A stretch of DNA of 40,482 nucleotides, taken from the NCBI GenBank assembly GCA_964624395.1, contig CAZUWY010000010.1, positions 1 to 40,482 of the forward strand, in the 5' to 3' direction. This DNA is from UBA1046 sp964624395 (GTDB lineage Bacteria > Bacillota > Clostridia > Saccharofermentanales > DTU023). The position numbers and the translations under genes are program-made. The notes beneath the pieces are model-generated. The model ran no database searches and had not been told where the DNA came from. It saw only the letters and a list, made by a program, of their open reading frames with translations. The first letter of the stretch is position 1, and the number at the start of each line of letters is the position of its first letter. Shown here one piece after another: positions 1-7,048 of this stretch.

Positions 1-83
1 TGCGATGACAGTTTGATACCTTTCATAGCGCCATTTCTAGCGAAAAATACTAGCAACGCAAATGGCTCGATTGAGGGCTCATC

Positions 84-112
84 TTTACAAATATTCTTTG
101 CTATTGTAATAT
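84..112 (+). promoter_or_regulatory. Probable sigma-A promoter of the tRNA pair
   Basis: TTTACA at 84-89 and TAATAT at 107-112 are separated by 17 bp. Transcription would start about 20 bases before the tRNA-Gly. No other promoter is seen between here and the two tRNAs, so they are probably one transcript. Confidence 0.5.
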
Positions 113-137
113 AGCTAAGCGGAATTCCGGCCCAGCT

Positions 138-211
138 GCGGGTGTAGTTTAGTGGCAGAACATCAGCCTTCCAAGCTGACCGTGAGAGTTCGATTCTCTT
201 CACCCGCTCCA
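138..211 (+). tRNA. tRNA-Gly (anticodon TCC)
   Basis: A full cloverleaf can be folded. The 7-bp acceptor stem pairs GCGGGTG with CACCCGC. The anticodon stem TCAGC/GCTGA carries loop CTTCCAA, giving anticodon TCC, which reads GGA/GGG glycine codons. The T arm has TTCGATT. The 3' end is T plus an encoded CCA. An 11-bp inverted repeat (GGAATTCCGGC at 121-131, GCCGGAATTCC at 215-225) brackets the gene. Confidence 0.97.
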
Positions 212-229
212 TTAGCCGGAATTCCTCAT

Positions 230-306
230 GGGCGTATAGCTCAGCAGGATAGAGCAACAGCCTTCTAAGCTGTGGGTCGCAGGTTCGAATCCTGCTACGC
301 TCGCCA
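230..306 (+). tRNA. tRNA-Arg (anticodon TCT)
   Basis: The acceptor stem GGGCGTA (230-236) pairs with TACGCTC (296-302) with one G-U wobble. The anticodon arm ACAGC/GCTGT has loop CTTCTAA, so the anticodon is TCT and the tRNA reads AGA/AGG arginine codons. The T arm GCAGG-TTCGAAT-CCTGC is perfect. Discriminator G is followed by an encoded CCA. It lies 18 bases after tRNA-Gly. Confidence 0.97.
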
Positions 307-309
307 AAC

Positions 310-341
310 GCCCCGTGGCAGATGCTGCGGGGCTTTGTTGT
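310..341 (+). terminator. Rho-independent terminator of the tRNA pair
   Basis: GCCCCG at 310-315 pairs with CGGGGC at 328-333, with further partial pairing inside the loop, and is followed by the T-rich stretch TTTGTTGT. It starts 4 bases after the tRNA-Arg CCA end. Confidence 0.8.
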
Positions 342-397
342 GCCTAGGATAGATCTCTTTAGCAAATTATGATCAATTTATTTCGAAGAGTTTTTGT

Positions 398-411
398 ATC
401 TGCTGGCAGAT
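398..411. repeat. Short ATCTGC-TG-GCAGAT palindrome (minimal copy of a dispersed hairpin)
   Basis: ATCTGC and GCAGAT are separated by TG. The arms match the outer arms of the larger hairpins at 19861-19887 and 36282-36315, so this may be a deleted copy of the same element. Apart from this and the terminator at 449-504, nothing gene-like is seen in 342-604. Confidence 0.4.
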
Positions 412-448
412 ATATCAAGTTATGTTGCATTGCTGAAAGAAAAATGGC

Positions 449-504
449 AGCGGCTGCAACTCTCATCTGCAATATTTTCTGTTGTTTTGAGAGTTGCAGC
501 CGCT
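449..504 (-). terminator. Probable terminator of the B12-regulated lipoprotein gene
   Basis: The 17-base arms at 449-465 and 488-504 are perfect reverse complements around a 22-base loop. On the minus strand the hairpin is followed by GCCATTTTTCTTT, as expected for a terminator about 100 bases beyond the lipoprotein stop codon. The stem shares the octamer GGCTGCAA with the riboswitch terminator upstream of the same gene. Confidence 0.65.
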
Positions 505-604
505 TTAAAAGGAAAAGCTAAAGAGGAGTACAAGACATAAGGTCAAAAGACAATATGTTAAGCTCATCTTTATCAACAAATATAATTGCCCAGCTAGGCA
601 TTTT

Positions 605-2584
605 TTAATTCTCCTTCATTTCAATAAGTTTTACAGCAAAGAAACTGCCTGTATCATTGCTGAAGTAAAGCGTGCCGTCATCTGAGATGGATACTGATGA
701 AGGAAAAGAGCTCTGCAGACCTGCAGGAGGTGTATAAACTGTCCTGATGGCACCGTCTGCAACTGAAAGGGCATAGATGGTACCCGGTTCTTTTTCTAGG
801 GTGAAGAAAATATAGATCTTTTCGTTTTTGTCCTTAATGACCAGGGGAGTGGATCTGATCATGCCGTCAACAGCAAAACTTTCTTCCAGCTTAAAGCTCT
901 CCAGATCAACTATTGCCAGTGTGTTTTCGCCGGCCAGATAGACTTTTCCTTCAAAAAGTGTAGGGGAGGCAGTACTTGTGCCCGCGGTGAAAGGAAGTCT
1001 GTCTAAAGCGGCAAAAACCCCGCCGCAGTTAATCTGCAAGCGATTTACACTGCCATCTTGCTCTGAGACAAAGAAGGCACGGCTCTCGCTTGAGACCATC
1101 GTGCTCCTGATCGCAGCCGGTGTTCCTCCATTGCCCGGCAAAGACATCTTGTCTACCAATTCGCCTGAGTAAAAGTCAAAGCAAAAGATTTCACCGAGAT
1201 CATTGCCGACAACAAGGTATTCCCGTAAAAAGGCCCCGCCGCTCCAATAAAAACCAGCCTTATCTGAGCGATACTCCCAGATTGTACTGCCGTCTTCAAT
1301 GTCCAGGGCGCGGTACACACCACCTTTTGAGCGTTCATCCTCACCGCTGGTACTGAGCCCTTGAAAGATATTATCTTCAACTACTTTAAGACTGGTCAAA
1401 GATTGCAGCGGGTGGGGGATCATGGTAGCGCTATTTTCATCGGGCAAAATTATTTGAGCGGGTGCATCAGCCAGCCAAACTGTGCTCAGTTCATCTGCAG
1501 TCAGAGCCTGAATTTTGCCGTATTTGATCGGCACTAAAATCAGGCCGTCAGCATAGGCCAGGCGAGAGGTTTTGTCGATCGGATATTGCAAGAGCGCCTG
1601 ATTGGCGACTGTGCCATCTAGATTTAGCTGATAGAGCATGTCGTCAAAGGCAAGATAGATCCACTCTCCAACCTGGACAGGATCAGAGAAAACACCAGCC
1701 CCATTAGCTTCCCCTTTGAAGATAAATAATTCTTCAGCTGCCATCTTAGCCAAATCGAGATCAAGGTAGCGGGCGGCAGTATGATCCATTGAGCCGGCAA
1801 AAGCGGGCCAGGAGGATGAAAGATCAAAGGGTCTTTTAGCCGTGGGATTTAGCTCGACGAAATTTCCCTCTGCGGAGAGATATTGTTCCGGATGCCCGTT
1901 ATAAGGGCTCAGTTTGTCATTGGTGAAATACCAGCGGATGATATCGCCCGCTTTGGGGACATAGTCTTTTGCAGGCAGGTCAGAGATATCGTTATAGGAC
2001 CAGAGCCAGGCTGAATTAGCTCCGTTGTTTGCTGCAGTTTCCAGCTCTATCTGACCCTTTTGATTTTGTGCAGGAATTATCTTTAGCAAATGGCCGCCTT
2101 CTTTTTCTTCAGCATAGGCAAAACCATTTTCAGTCAGAAGTTTTTCAGTCAGTGCCCAGGCATCAAGCTCTTGATCGGCTTCAAAGTCTATCTTCAGCCA
2201 GATAAGATAAGGGTTTTCTCCAGCATCTTCAAGAGCCGTTGAGGCAGCAACAATAAAACGTCCTTTACCTTCAGCTGCAAGATCTACCTCGCTCTCTTCG
2301 GCCAGCAAATCTTTGTTGGGCTCAAGCGGCGGGCAGTATTCTTCTAAAATCTCTTCGAGATCCTCAGCAGCTGTTTTATTAAAAATTTCTTCCGCCACAG
2401 CAGCGCTGCCAGCAAGAGATATGTTTTCTTCGGTGGCCGGTTGGCTGCTGTCATTTACCTTCAAAGCCTGACTTCCTTCAGGCTTTTCAGCTTTTTTCGC
2501 CTGGCAGGCAGTAAAAAGCATCGGAGCCAGAAGCAGGCAGATAGAGATCAAGATTAGTCTTAATTTTGTTCGTCCAGTTGTCAT
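605..2584 (-). CDS. B12-riboswitch-controlled lipoprotein with DUF4430-like domain and PQQ-like beta-propeller
   Basis: 659 aa. A hydrophobic signal ends in LFTAC, so Cys27 is the likely lipidated residue and the protein sits on the outer face of the membrane. An acidic Glu/Ala-rich linker follows. Residues about 122-222 resemble DUF4430, the fold shared with the C-terminal domain of transcobalamin and intrinsic factor: the signature runs W-x-W-x-x-N, then L-x-A-x-DY, then GDIIRWYFT. Residues about 290-655 form repeated PQQ-type propeller blades. The start at 2584 is chosen for GGAGG five bases upstream (2587 is also ATG); longer frames would run through the upstream terminator. Ligand binding is inferred from the riboswitch and the domains. 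It may be a cobalamin capture lipoprotein, but no transporter gene is adjacent. Confidence 0.8.
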   Translation of the reverse strand: MTTGRTKLRLILISICLLLAPMLFTACQAKKAEKPEGSQALKVNDSSQPATEENISLAGSAAVAEEIFNKTAAEDLEEILEEYCPPLEPNKDLLAEESEVDLAAEGKGRFIVAASTALEDAGENPYLIWLKIDFEADQELDAWALTEKLLTENGFAYAEEKEGGHLLKIIPAQNQKGQIELETAANNGANSAWLWSYNDISDLPAKDYVPKAGDIIRWYFTNDKLSPYNGHPEQYLSAEGNFVELNPTAKRPFDLSSSWPAFAGSMDHTAARYLDLDLAKMAAEELFIFKGEANGAGVFSDPVQVGEWIYLAFDDMLYQLNLDGTVANQALLQYPIDKTSRLAYADGLILVPIKYGKIQALTADELSTVWLADAPAQIILPDENSATMIPHPLQSLTSLKVVEDNIFQGLSTSGEDERSKGGVYRALDIEDGSTIWEYRSDKAGFYWSGGAFLREYLVVGNDLGEIFCFDFYSGELVDKMSLPGNGGTPAAIRSTMVSSESRAFFVSEQDGSVNRLQINCGGVFAALDRLPFTAGTSTASPTLFEGKVYLAGENTLAIVDLESFKLEESFAVDGMIRSTPLVIKDKNEKIYIFFTLEKEPGTIYALSVADGAIRTVYTPPAGLQSSFPSSVSISDDGTLYFSNDTGSFFAVKLIEMKEN

Positions 2585-2624
2585 CATTTCCTCCGATTGT
2601 TCCCCGATCCAATAATCGTAGAGC

Positions 2625-2663
2625 AAAAGAAACGACTGCAAATTCGAAAATTGCAGCCGTTTC
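2625..2663 (-). terminator. Terminator forming the expression platform of the cobalamin riboswitch
   Basis: Arms 2651-2663 and 2629-2641 form a 13-bp stem with a single G-U pair, followed on the minus strand by TTTTGC. It ends about 40 bases before the lipoprotein ATG. Its 3' arm contains ATTTGCA (2637-2643), the same heptamer as the 3' strand of aptamer helix P1 (2721-2727). The P1 5' strand TGCAAAT (2874-2880) could therefore pair with either. That would give a simple switch: ligand-stabilised P1 leaves the terminator free to form. Confidence 0.75.
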
Positions 2664-2720
2664 GGCAATCATCGTCATATTAAGGGGGAGCAATCGCTCG
2701 TTGCATCCTTTACCTTGAAT

Positions 2721-2880
2721 TGCAAATCGGTCTTCTGGCTTGCGATTTGAAAGATCTTTGCCAGCAACAGCCATCCAATTCTTTTACCGGATATGGTCTG
2801 AAGCTTGAAAAATCGCTTACAGCGGCGGCACCGCACAGGATTTTCACCTGTTTCCCATATAGCTTTCACTATAATTTGCA
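2721..2880 (-). promoter_or_regulatory. Cobalamin (B12) riboswitch aptamer
   Basis: Read on the minus strand, P1 is TGCAAAT (2874-2880) paired with ATTTGCA (2721-2727). P2 is a TATAG/CTATA hairpin, followed by the conserved GGGAA, the core GGTGAAAATCC, then GCCGCCGCTGT. The B12 box AGCCAGAAGACCG at 2728-2740 directly abuts P1. The order matches the adenosylcobalamin-type aptamer. It lies between a strong promoter and a terminator, upstream of the lipoprotein gene, and is expected to repress it when B12 is plentiful. Confidence 0.92.
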
Positions 2881-2924
2881 CTCTAAATTGTCAACAATCC
2901 CCTAGGGGATATTTAGCAATTCAA

Positions 2925-2953
2925 ATTATAGATTGTAGCTATGGGTGAGTCAA
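2925..2953 (-). promoter_or_regulatory. Sigma-A promoter for the cobalamin riboswitch leader
   Basis: On the minus strand TTGACT (2948-2953) is followed after exactly 17 bp by TATAAT (2925-2930). Transcription would start near 2918. A perfect 14-bp palindrome, ATCCCCTAGGGGAT (2897-2910), lies between this start and the aptamer and may be a hairpin or an operator. Confidence 0.75.
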
Positions 2954-2991
2954 GCAGCTTTCTCTTTAAGTTCTAAGCAAAGCTTTTTACC

Positions 2992-4236
2992 TTATACCCA
3001 GTGGGGACTATCCCAGATTTTTAGCTCTTTGCCGATGCCTTTGGCTAGGGCATTTTGATAAATCCTTGTTCCCCAGGCCAGATCTTCGACCGGCAGACCT
3101 CCGGCCAAAAAGATGATAATTTCATCGTTGTTTTCTCTGGGCTTAACATTACCTGCGACCACATCGCCCAGATCAATAATCTTATCTTTGGCCAGCCTGC
3201 CCTCATCATAGAGTTTGAGCATATCGTAGGTACCGACCCATTCTTTAATGCTCTCTATGCCATTTTCACGGGCCTTGCTCTGATCGAGATAATCCTGATG
3301 CATGGCAAAGAGATCGACAACAACTCGATTGTCAAAATACATCTCGTCTGGCAGGAAAGCTGTAGCTGTAACTGTCAGCAGAGCTCCTGGCTTTAACATC
3401 TGCTGGTCAATCTTTATCTTACTTTTACCGGCTGTAGCTATAGAGATAACATCGGCATCCGCCAAGGCCTCTTCCAAAGTCTGGCAAAAGACAAATTCAG
3501 CGTCGATCAGTTCCGCAAGTTCAGCGGCAAAACTTTCCATTCTCTCCTGGCTGAGATCGTGGAGATAGATCTTGGAAACAGATGTTAGATTATCGGCAAT
3601 GGCCAGGGTACAGGCATGGTTAATTACGCCACAGCCAATGATGGCGATGGTGGAAGCATTTTCAGCAGCCAGATACTTGGCAGCAACTCCGGGTACAGCA
3701 CCAGTGCGCACAGCACTCAAAAGATTGGCTGACATGATGGCTAGCGGCGCCCCGCTGTCGGCATCGTTTAAGGCAAACATCAAAATTGAGCGCGGCAGTC
3801 CCTTGGCGGCATTGGCAATATTTGAGCCATACCATTTCTGGCCCGTCATGTGAAAATCGCCGCCCAGATAGGAGGGCATGACCATATACCTGCGGTCCGG
3901 GCCAGCCTTAGGCATTTTTTCGAAGTCTGAATCCTCCGGATACCAGAGCATCATGCCGTGACTATTAGTTTTTGGTCCGCCCATCAGATAATCCCCTTGC
4001 CCCAAAAGCAAGAACATTTCCTCCATAGCGGTTGTGCAGCTCCTGATATCTAAAACACCGGCTTCAATCATATCGGGTTCGGAAAGATAGAGAAACTCCA
4101 GAGATCTCTCTGAGCTCTTTTCAGGCAAAGCAGCTGTCTTAGGCTCATTTTGATATCTTTCGCCTCTTAACAGGGCAGAAAGAAGGAGGGTGGAGCTTTC
4201 TTTCGTCGCTGTGCTTTTTTTCATTTTCCTAGCCAT
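2992..4236 (-). CDS. Ornithine cyclodeaminase/mu-crystallin family protein (tyramine oxidase subunit B-like)
   Basis: 414 aa from the chosen start. The family fold is an NAD(P)-binding Rossmann domain with an ornithine cyclodeaminase-type substrate half. Visible motifs are SANLLSAVRTGAVPGVAAKY followed by the nucleotide-binding IAIIGCGVINHA. The long form, with GGPKTNSHGMMLWYP and DRRYMVMPSYLGG near the N-terminus, resembles proteins databases call tyramine oxidase subunit B; no subunit A gene is seen here. An ATG further upstream (4329) overlaps the predicted -35 box, so the start is placed at 4236, although its ribosome site is weak. The 30 or so residues before the conserved LEFLYLSEPDM are low in similarity and charged. 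Substrate unknown; the family assignment is firm. Confidence 0.75.
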   Translation of the reverse strand: MARKMKKSTATKESSTLLLSALLRGERYQNEPKTAALPEKSSERSLEFLYLSEPDMIEAGVLDIRSCTTAMEEMFLLLGQGDYLMGGPKTNSHGMMLWYPEDSDFEKMPKAGPDRRYMVMPSYLGGDFHMTGQKWYGSNIANAAKGLPRSILMFALNDADSGAPLAIMSANLLSAVRTGAVPGVAAKYLAAENASTIAIIGCGVINHACTLAIADNLTSVSKIYLHDLSQERMESFAAELAELIDAEFVFCQTLEEALADADVISIATAGKSKIKIDQQMLKPGALLTVTATAFLPDEMYFDNRVVVDLFAMHQDYLDQSKARENGIESIKEWVGTYDMLKLYDEGRLAKDKIIDLGDVVAGNVKPRENNDEIIIFLAGGLPVEDLAWGTRIYQNALAKGIGKELKIWDSPHWV

Positions 4237-4300
4237 TTCATCTCTTTTCCATTCATAAATAATTAGTTCTGCGAGTAAATAATTAGCAATATTGTTAGCA

Positions 4301-4329
4301 AGGATATTCCTCTTATGGGCAAAAGTCAA
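4301..4329 (-). promoter_or_regulatory. Promoter of the ornithine cyclodeaminase-family gene
   Basis: On the minus strand TTGACT (4324-4329) and TATCCT (4301-4306) are 17 bp apart. The predicted start near 4294 gives a leader of about 58 bases before the ATG at 4236. Confidence 0.55.
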
Positions 4330-4393
4330 TACTTATAGTAATTGAATAAACAAAATTCTAGAAAAATGTTACTAATCATAATTAAATGAACAA

Positions 4394-4422
4394 TTGAACA
4401 AATGATCAAATGATAGTATAAT
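4394..4422 (+). promoter_or_regulatory. Promoter with overlapping ArsR-type operator
   Basis: TTGAAC (4394-4399) and TATAAT (4417-4422) are 17 bp apart. The imperfect dyad TTGAAC-AAAT-GATCAA (4394-4409) covers the -35 box and spacer. Related ArsR/CadC operators contain TGAACA-type half-sites, so binding by the repressor encoded just downstream is likely. This would be autoregulation of the metal-efflux operon. Confidence 0.65.
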
Positions 4423-4439
4423 TGCATAGAGGTGAAATG

Positions 4440-4787
4440 ATGGCAGAAAAAAAGGCAGTTGATTGCGGCTGTGAACTAGATCAAGTCAGGCTAAATATGC
4501 CGGCCGAGATCGAAATATCTAAGCTGGCGGATTTTTTCTTTGTCCTAGGGGACAGCACCCGGGTCAAGCTGGTATCTGCTTTGCGCATCAATGAGCTTTG
4601 TGTCGGCGATCTAGCCAGGATCCTGAACATGTCAGATTCTGCCATATCGCATCAGCTGAGACTTTTGCGGCAAAGCAACCTGGTTAAGTCGAGGCGGGCC
4701 GGCAAGTTTATCTATTATAGTTTGTCCGATGATCATGTGATGGACATTTACGATATAGGCAAGATACATATCAAGGAAAGAAACTGA
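4440..4787 (+). CDS. ArsR/SmtB-family metal-responsive repressor (CadC/CzrA-like)
   Basis: 115 aa winged-helix repressor. Helix-turn-helix residues lie around LARILNMSDSAISHQLRLL (58-76), followed by the wing RRAGKFIYYSL. Cysteines are C9, C11 and C54. Classical CadC has ELCVCD in the third helix, but here it reads ELCVGD, so one thiolate ligand is missing. The C-terminal helix has D98, H99, H110 and E113, resembling the zinc site of CzrA/SmtB. Start 4440 is preferred over 4437 because GAGGTG is five bases upstream. It is the first gene of an operon with the P-type ATPase and should repress both until Zn, Cd or Pb binds. The exact metal is uncertain. The stop codon lies in an AAACTG hexamer repeat. 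Confidence 0.88.
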   Translation: MAEKKAVDCGCELDQVRLNMPAEIEISKLADFFFVLGDSTRVKLVSALRINELCVGDLARILNMSDSAISHQLRLLRQSNLVKSRRAGKFIYYSLSDDHVMDIYDIGKIHIKERN

Positions 4788-4806
4788 AACTGAAACTGAA
4801 ATTAAA
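4781..4806 (+). repeat. AAACTG hexamer repeat at the repressor stop codon, resembling an IS30 end
   Basis: Three copies of AAACTG (4781-4798) are followed by AAATTAAA. In the repressor frame each copy reads AAC TGA, giving successive in-frame stops, so copy number cannot change the protein. AAACTGAAATTAAA (4793-4806) is identical to 13275-13288 in the left end of the insertion sequence. Confidence 0.6.
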
Positions 4807-4824
4807 GCAGATTGAGGAATATTA

Positions 4825-7020
4825 ATGGCAAAGAAAGAAGTAGAAGCTAAAATTATCCGGGTCAACCCCGAAGATTGCAGCATCGAGGAGGAGCTTGATC
4901 CAATTGAGGAGGAAAAAGCTCCAGCTGAGGCTGAAGAGGGAATTTCTTGCCTCAGAGGTTCGAGCTGTGCCTGCTGCGAAGAAGATGATGATCAGGAAGA
5001 AGAAGAAAGCATCCTTAAAAAAGTCATCTATCTATCTTTAGCACTTGCTTTTTTTGCCGCGGGCATGCTGGCCCAGCATATATTTAGCAAGGGAGATATT
5101 GCGGCAGTACTGCTGGTAATCTCCTGGCTTTTAGCCGGCCATGAGGTGATTATCAATGCTGTTAGAAAACTATTTTCAGGCTTTTTGATGGCGGAAGAAT
5201 TTCTTATGGCTGTGGCCACAAGCGGGGCAGTGATCTTAAAAGAATATCCGGAGGCAGCCCTGGTAATGATTTTGTACCAGATTGGAGAAATCCTTGAGCA
5301 TTATTCTGTGGGCAGATCCCGCCGCTCTATCTCCAGGCTGCTCGATATATCTGCACCCTATGCCAATCTAATCAAAGGCGAAGACCTGCTTCAGATAGAT
5401 CCCAGGCAGATCAAGCCGGGAGATCATTTAATGGTTAAACCAGGGGAACTGATTCCCACTGACGGTGTCATCATCAGCGGCAGCAGCAATCTCAATACTG
5501 CTGCTATCACAGGAGAAGCCCTGCCTTTGCCTGTAAGTGAAGGAAGCCGGGTCAAAAGCGGCAGTATCAACGGCGATGGACTTCTTCGTCTTGAAGCCGA
5601 AACCAGCTACCAGGATTCCACCGCCAGCCGTGTGATGGCAATGGTGGAGGAAGCCTCCGGGCGCAAGGCCCGCTCAGAATCCCTGATTACCCGCTTTGCC
5701 ACTGTCTATACTCCGATTGTCGTTGGTCTGGCAGTGCTGCTGGCTTTGCTGCCGCCCCTTTTATTTAGCGGGCAAAGCTTTTCCAGCTGGGTCTTCAGGG
5801 GACTGATATTTCTAGTGGTGTCCTGCCCCTGTGCATTTGTAATTTCCGTTCCCCTGACCTTTGTCTCCGGCCTGGGCATGGCCTCAAGGCATGGTGTGCT
5901 GGTCAGGGGTGGAAATGATCTCGAGAATCTGGCCAATTTAAAAAGCCTGGCCTTCGATAAAACCGGCACTCTGACCAAGGGGCAGTTCTCCGTCATTTTC
6001 AGCCATGCTGAAGATGATGTGGAGGAAATGAAATTTCTCGAGCTGGCAGCAGCCATGGAGCAATCTTTCACTCATCCGATCGCCGAAAGTATTGTCAGCT
6101 ATGGCAAAAGTCGGGGCATCAATCTGAGCAGTGAAGGGCTGTCAGAGATAGTAGCTTTGCCGGGACACGGTGTTCGCGGTGTCATAGAAAAAAGCAGCAA
6201 TCTTTCTTTTGCCATAGAGTACCCAGCTACAGTTTATCTCGGCAATGCCGCATTGATGAAAAAACTGGGCCTATATGAAAAGGCAATTGCGGACGGCTGT
6301 GAAGGGCAGGCCTGGACGATGAGCCATGTGGCAATAATTCCGGGGCATAGAGAAACTTCTGCCTTTGACGAAAAAAATGCAGCTTTGCCCAAAGAAAATA
6401 TCCGCTATCTGGGGCATCTTGTCATTCGCGATGAGATCAAAGATGAAGCAGCCTCAGCTATAGCTGCGCTGAAAAAGGAAGGTATTTCCAGACTGGCTCT
6501 TTTGACCGGAGACAATGAAATCTTTGCCCGTGAAGTAGCCAAGGAAGTGGGAATTGAAGAGGTGCATGCCTCTATGCTGCCCCAAGATAAAGTCAGCTGG
6601 ATTGAGCAGCAAAAAGAGCAAAAAATAAGAGGCAGCAGCGGCTTTGTCGGTGACGGGCTAAATGATGCACCGGTCCTGATGGCCTCTGATGTCGGCATAG
6701 CCATGGGTGGAATTGGCAGTGATGCCGCGATCGAAGCTGCTGATGTTGTCTTAATGCATGATGATTTGACCACTTTACTTAAAGGTCTGATCATAGCCAG
6801 AAAAACAAAAAATATTGCCCGCCAGAACATCGTCTTTGCCTTAACAGTTAAGTTCATCTTTTTACTCCTGGCGGCTGTAGGCTATATGCCGATGTGGCTT
6901 GCTGTTTTTGCTGATGTCGGGGTGACTTTGCTGGTCATTTTCAATTGTTTCCGTATTTTCAGGATTCCTAAACTGAAAAAGGTTGAAAAAAGATTTCTCA
7001 AGGAGCAAAATGGCAGCTGA
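4825..7020 (+). CDS. cadA: Heavy-metal P1B-type ATPase (Zn2+/Cd2+/Pb2+ exporter)
   Basis: 731 aa membrane pump that uses ATP to export divalent soft metals. The metal-binding transmembrane motif is CPC (C334-P-C336). The phosphorylated aspartate is D378 in DKTGT; the class-specific HP dipeptide is in THPIAES, and the hinge is GDGLNDAP. The last membrane pair carries K in VKFIF and D in FADVGV, the residues typical of the Zn/Cd/Pb subclass. There is no N-terminal GMxCxxC heavy-metal domain. Instead an acidic tail contains SCLRGSSCACC followed by an Asp/Glu run, which may deliver or sense metal. The start has GAGGAAT eight bases upstream and follows the repressor by 37 bases, so the two are one operon. 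Specificity within Zn/Cd/Pb is not determined. Confidence 0.9.
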   Translation: MAKKEVEAKIIRVNPEDCSIEEELDPIEEEKAPAEAEEGISCLRGSSCACCEEDDDQEEEESILKKVIYLSLALAFFAAGMLAQHIFSKGDIAAVLLVISWLLAGHEVIINAVRKLFSGFLMAEEFLMAVATSGAVILKEYPEAALVMILYQIGEILEHYSVGRSRRSISRLLDISAPYANLIKGEDLLQIDPRQIKPGDHLMVKPGELIPTDGVIISGSSNLNTAAITGEALPLPVSEGSRVKSGSINGDGLLRLEAETSYQDSTASRVMAMVEEASGRKARSESLITRFATVYTPIVVGLAVLLALLPPLLFSGQSFSSWVFRGLIFLVVSCPCAFVISVPLTFVSGLGMASRHGVLVRGGNDLENLANLKSLAFDKTGTLTKGQFSVIFSHAEDDVEEMKFLELAAAMEQSFTHPIAESIVSYGKSRGINLSSEGLSEIVALPGHGVRGVIEKSSNLSFAIEYPATVYLGNAALMKKLGLYEKAIADGCEGQAWTMSHVAIIPGHRETSAFDEKNAALPKENIRYLGHLVIRDEIKDEAASAIAALKKEGISRLALLTGDNEIFAREVAKEVGIEEVHASMLPQDKVSWIEQQKEQKIRGSSGFVGDGLNDAPVLMASDVGIAMGGIGSDAAIEAADVVLMHDDLTTLLKGLIIARKTKNIARQNIVFALTVKFIFLLLAAVGYMPMWLAVFADVGVTLLVIFNCFRIFRIPKLKKVEKRFLKEQNGS

Positions 7021-7048
7021 TTTCTACTCTTTGCAATCTGAGCGTAAC

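Noticed and set aside
1..137. Open frames touching the left edge (plus frame 1 to TAG at 112-114, and a minus-strand frame)
   Set aside because: Both are under 50 codons, the plus frame overlaps the tRNA promoter, and the minus frame has no start codon before the tRNA. Chance cannot be excluded.
587..606. Terminator TGCC-CAGCTA-GGCA plus six T on the plus strand, with a possible small RNA upstream
   Set aside because: The stem is only four bp and no promoter or conserved RNA structure was recognised in 505-586.
2585..2668. Longer start for the B12-regulated lipoprotein (ATG at 2668)
   Set aside because: It would run through the riboswitch terminator hairpin and place about 28 extra residues before a normal lipoprotein signal; GGAGG supports 2584/2587.
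2868..2894. Promoter TTGACA-15-TATAGT for the cobalamin leader
   Set aside because: It would start transcription inside the aptamer and lose the P1 5' strand; the TTGACT-17-TATAAT pair at 2925-2953 fits better.
5706..6857. Long antisense frames within the P-type ATPase (5706-6071 and 6405-6857, minus)
   Set aside because: They lie opposite a clearly conserved gene, have Ser/Ala-rich shadow composition and no ribosome site or family match.
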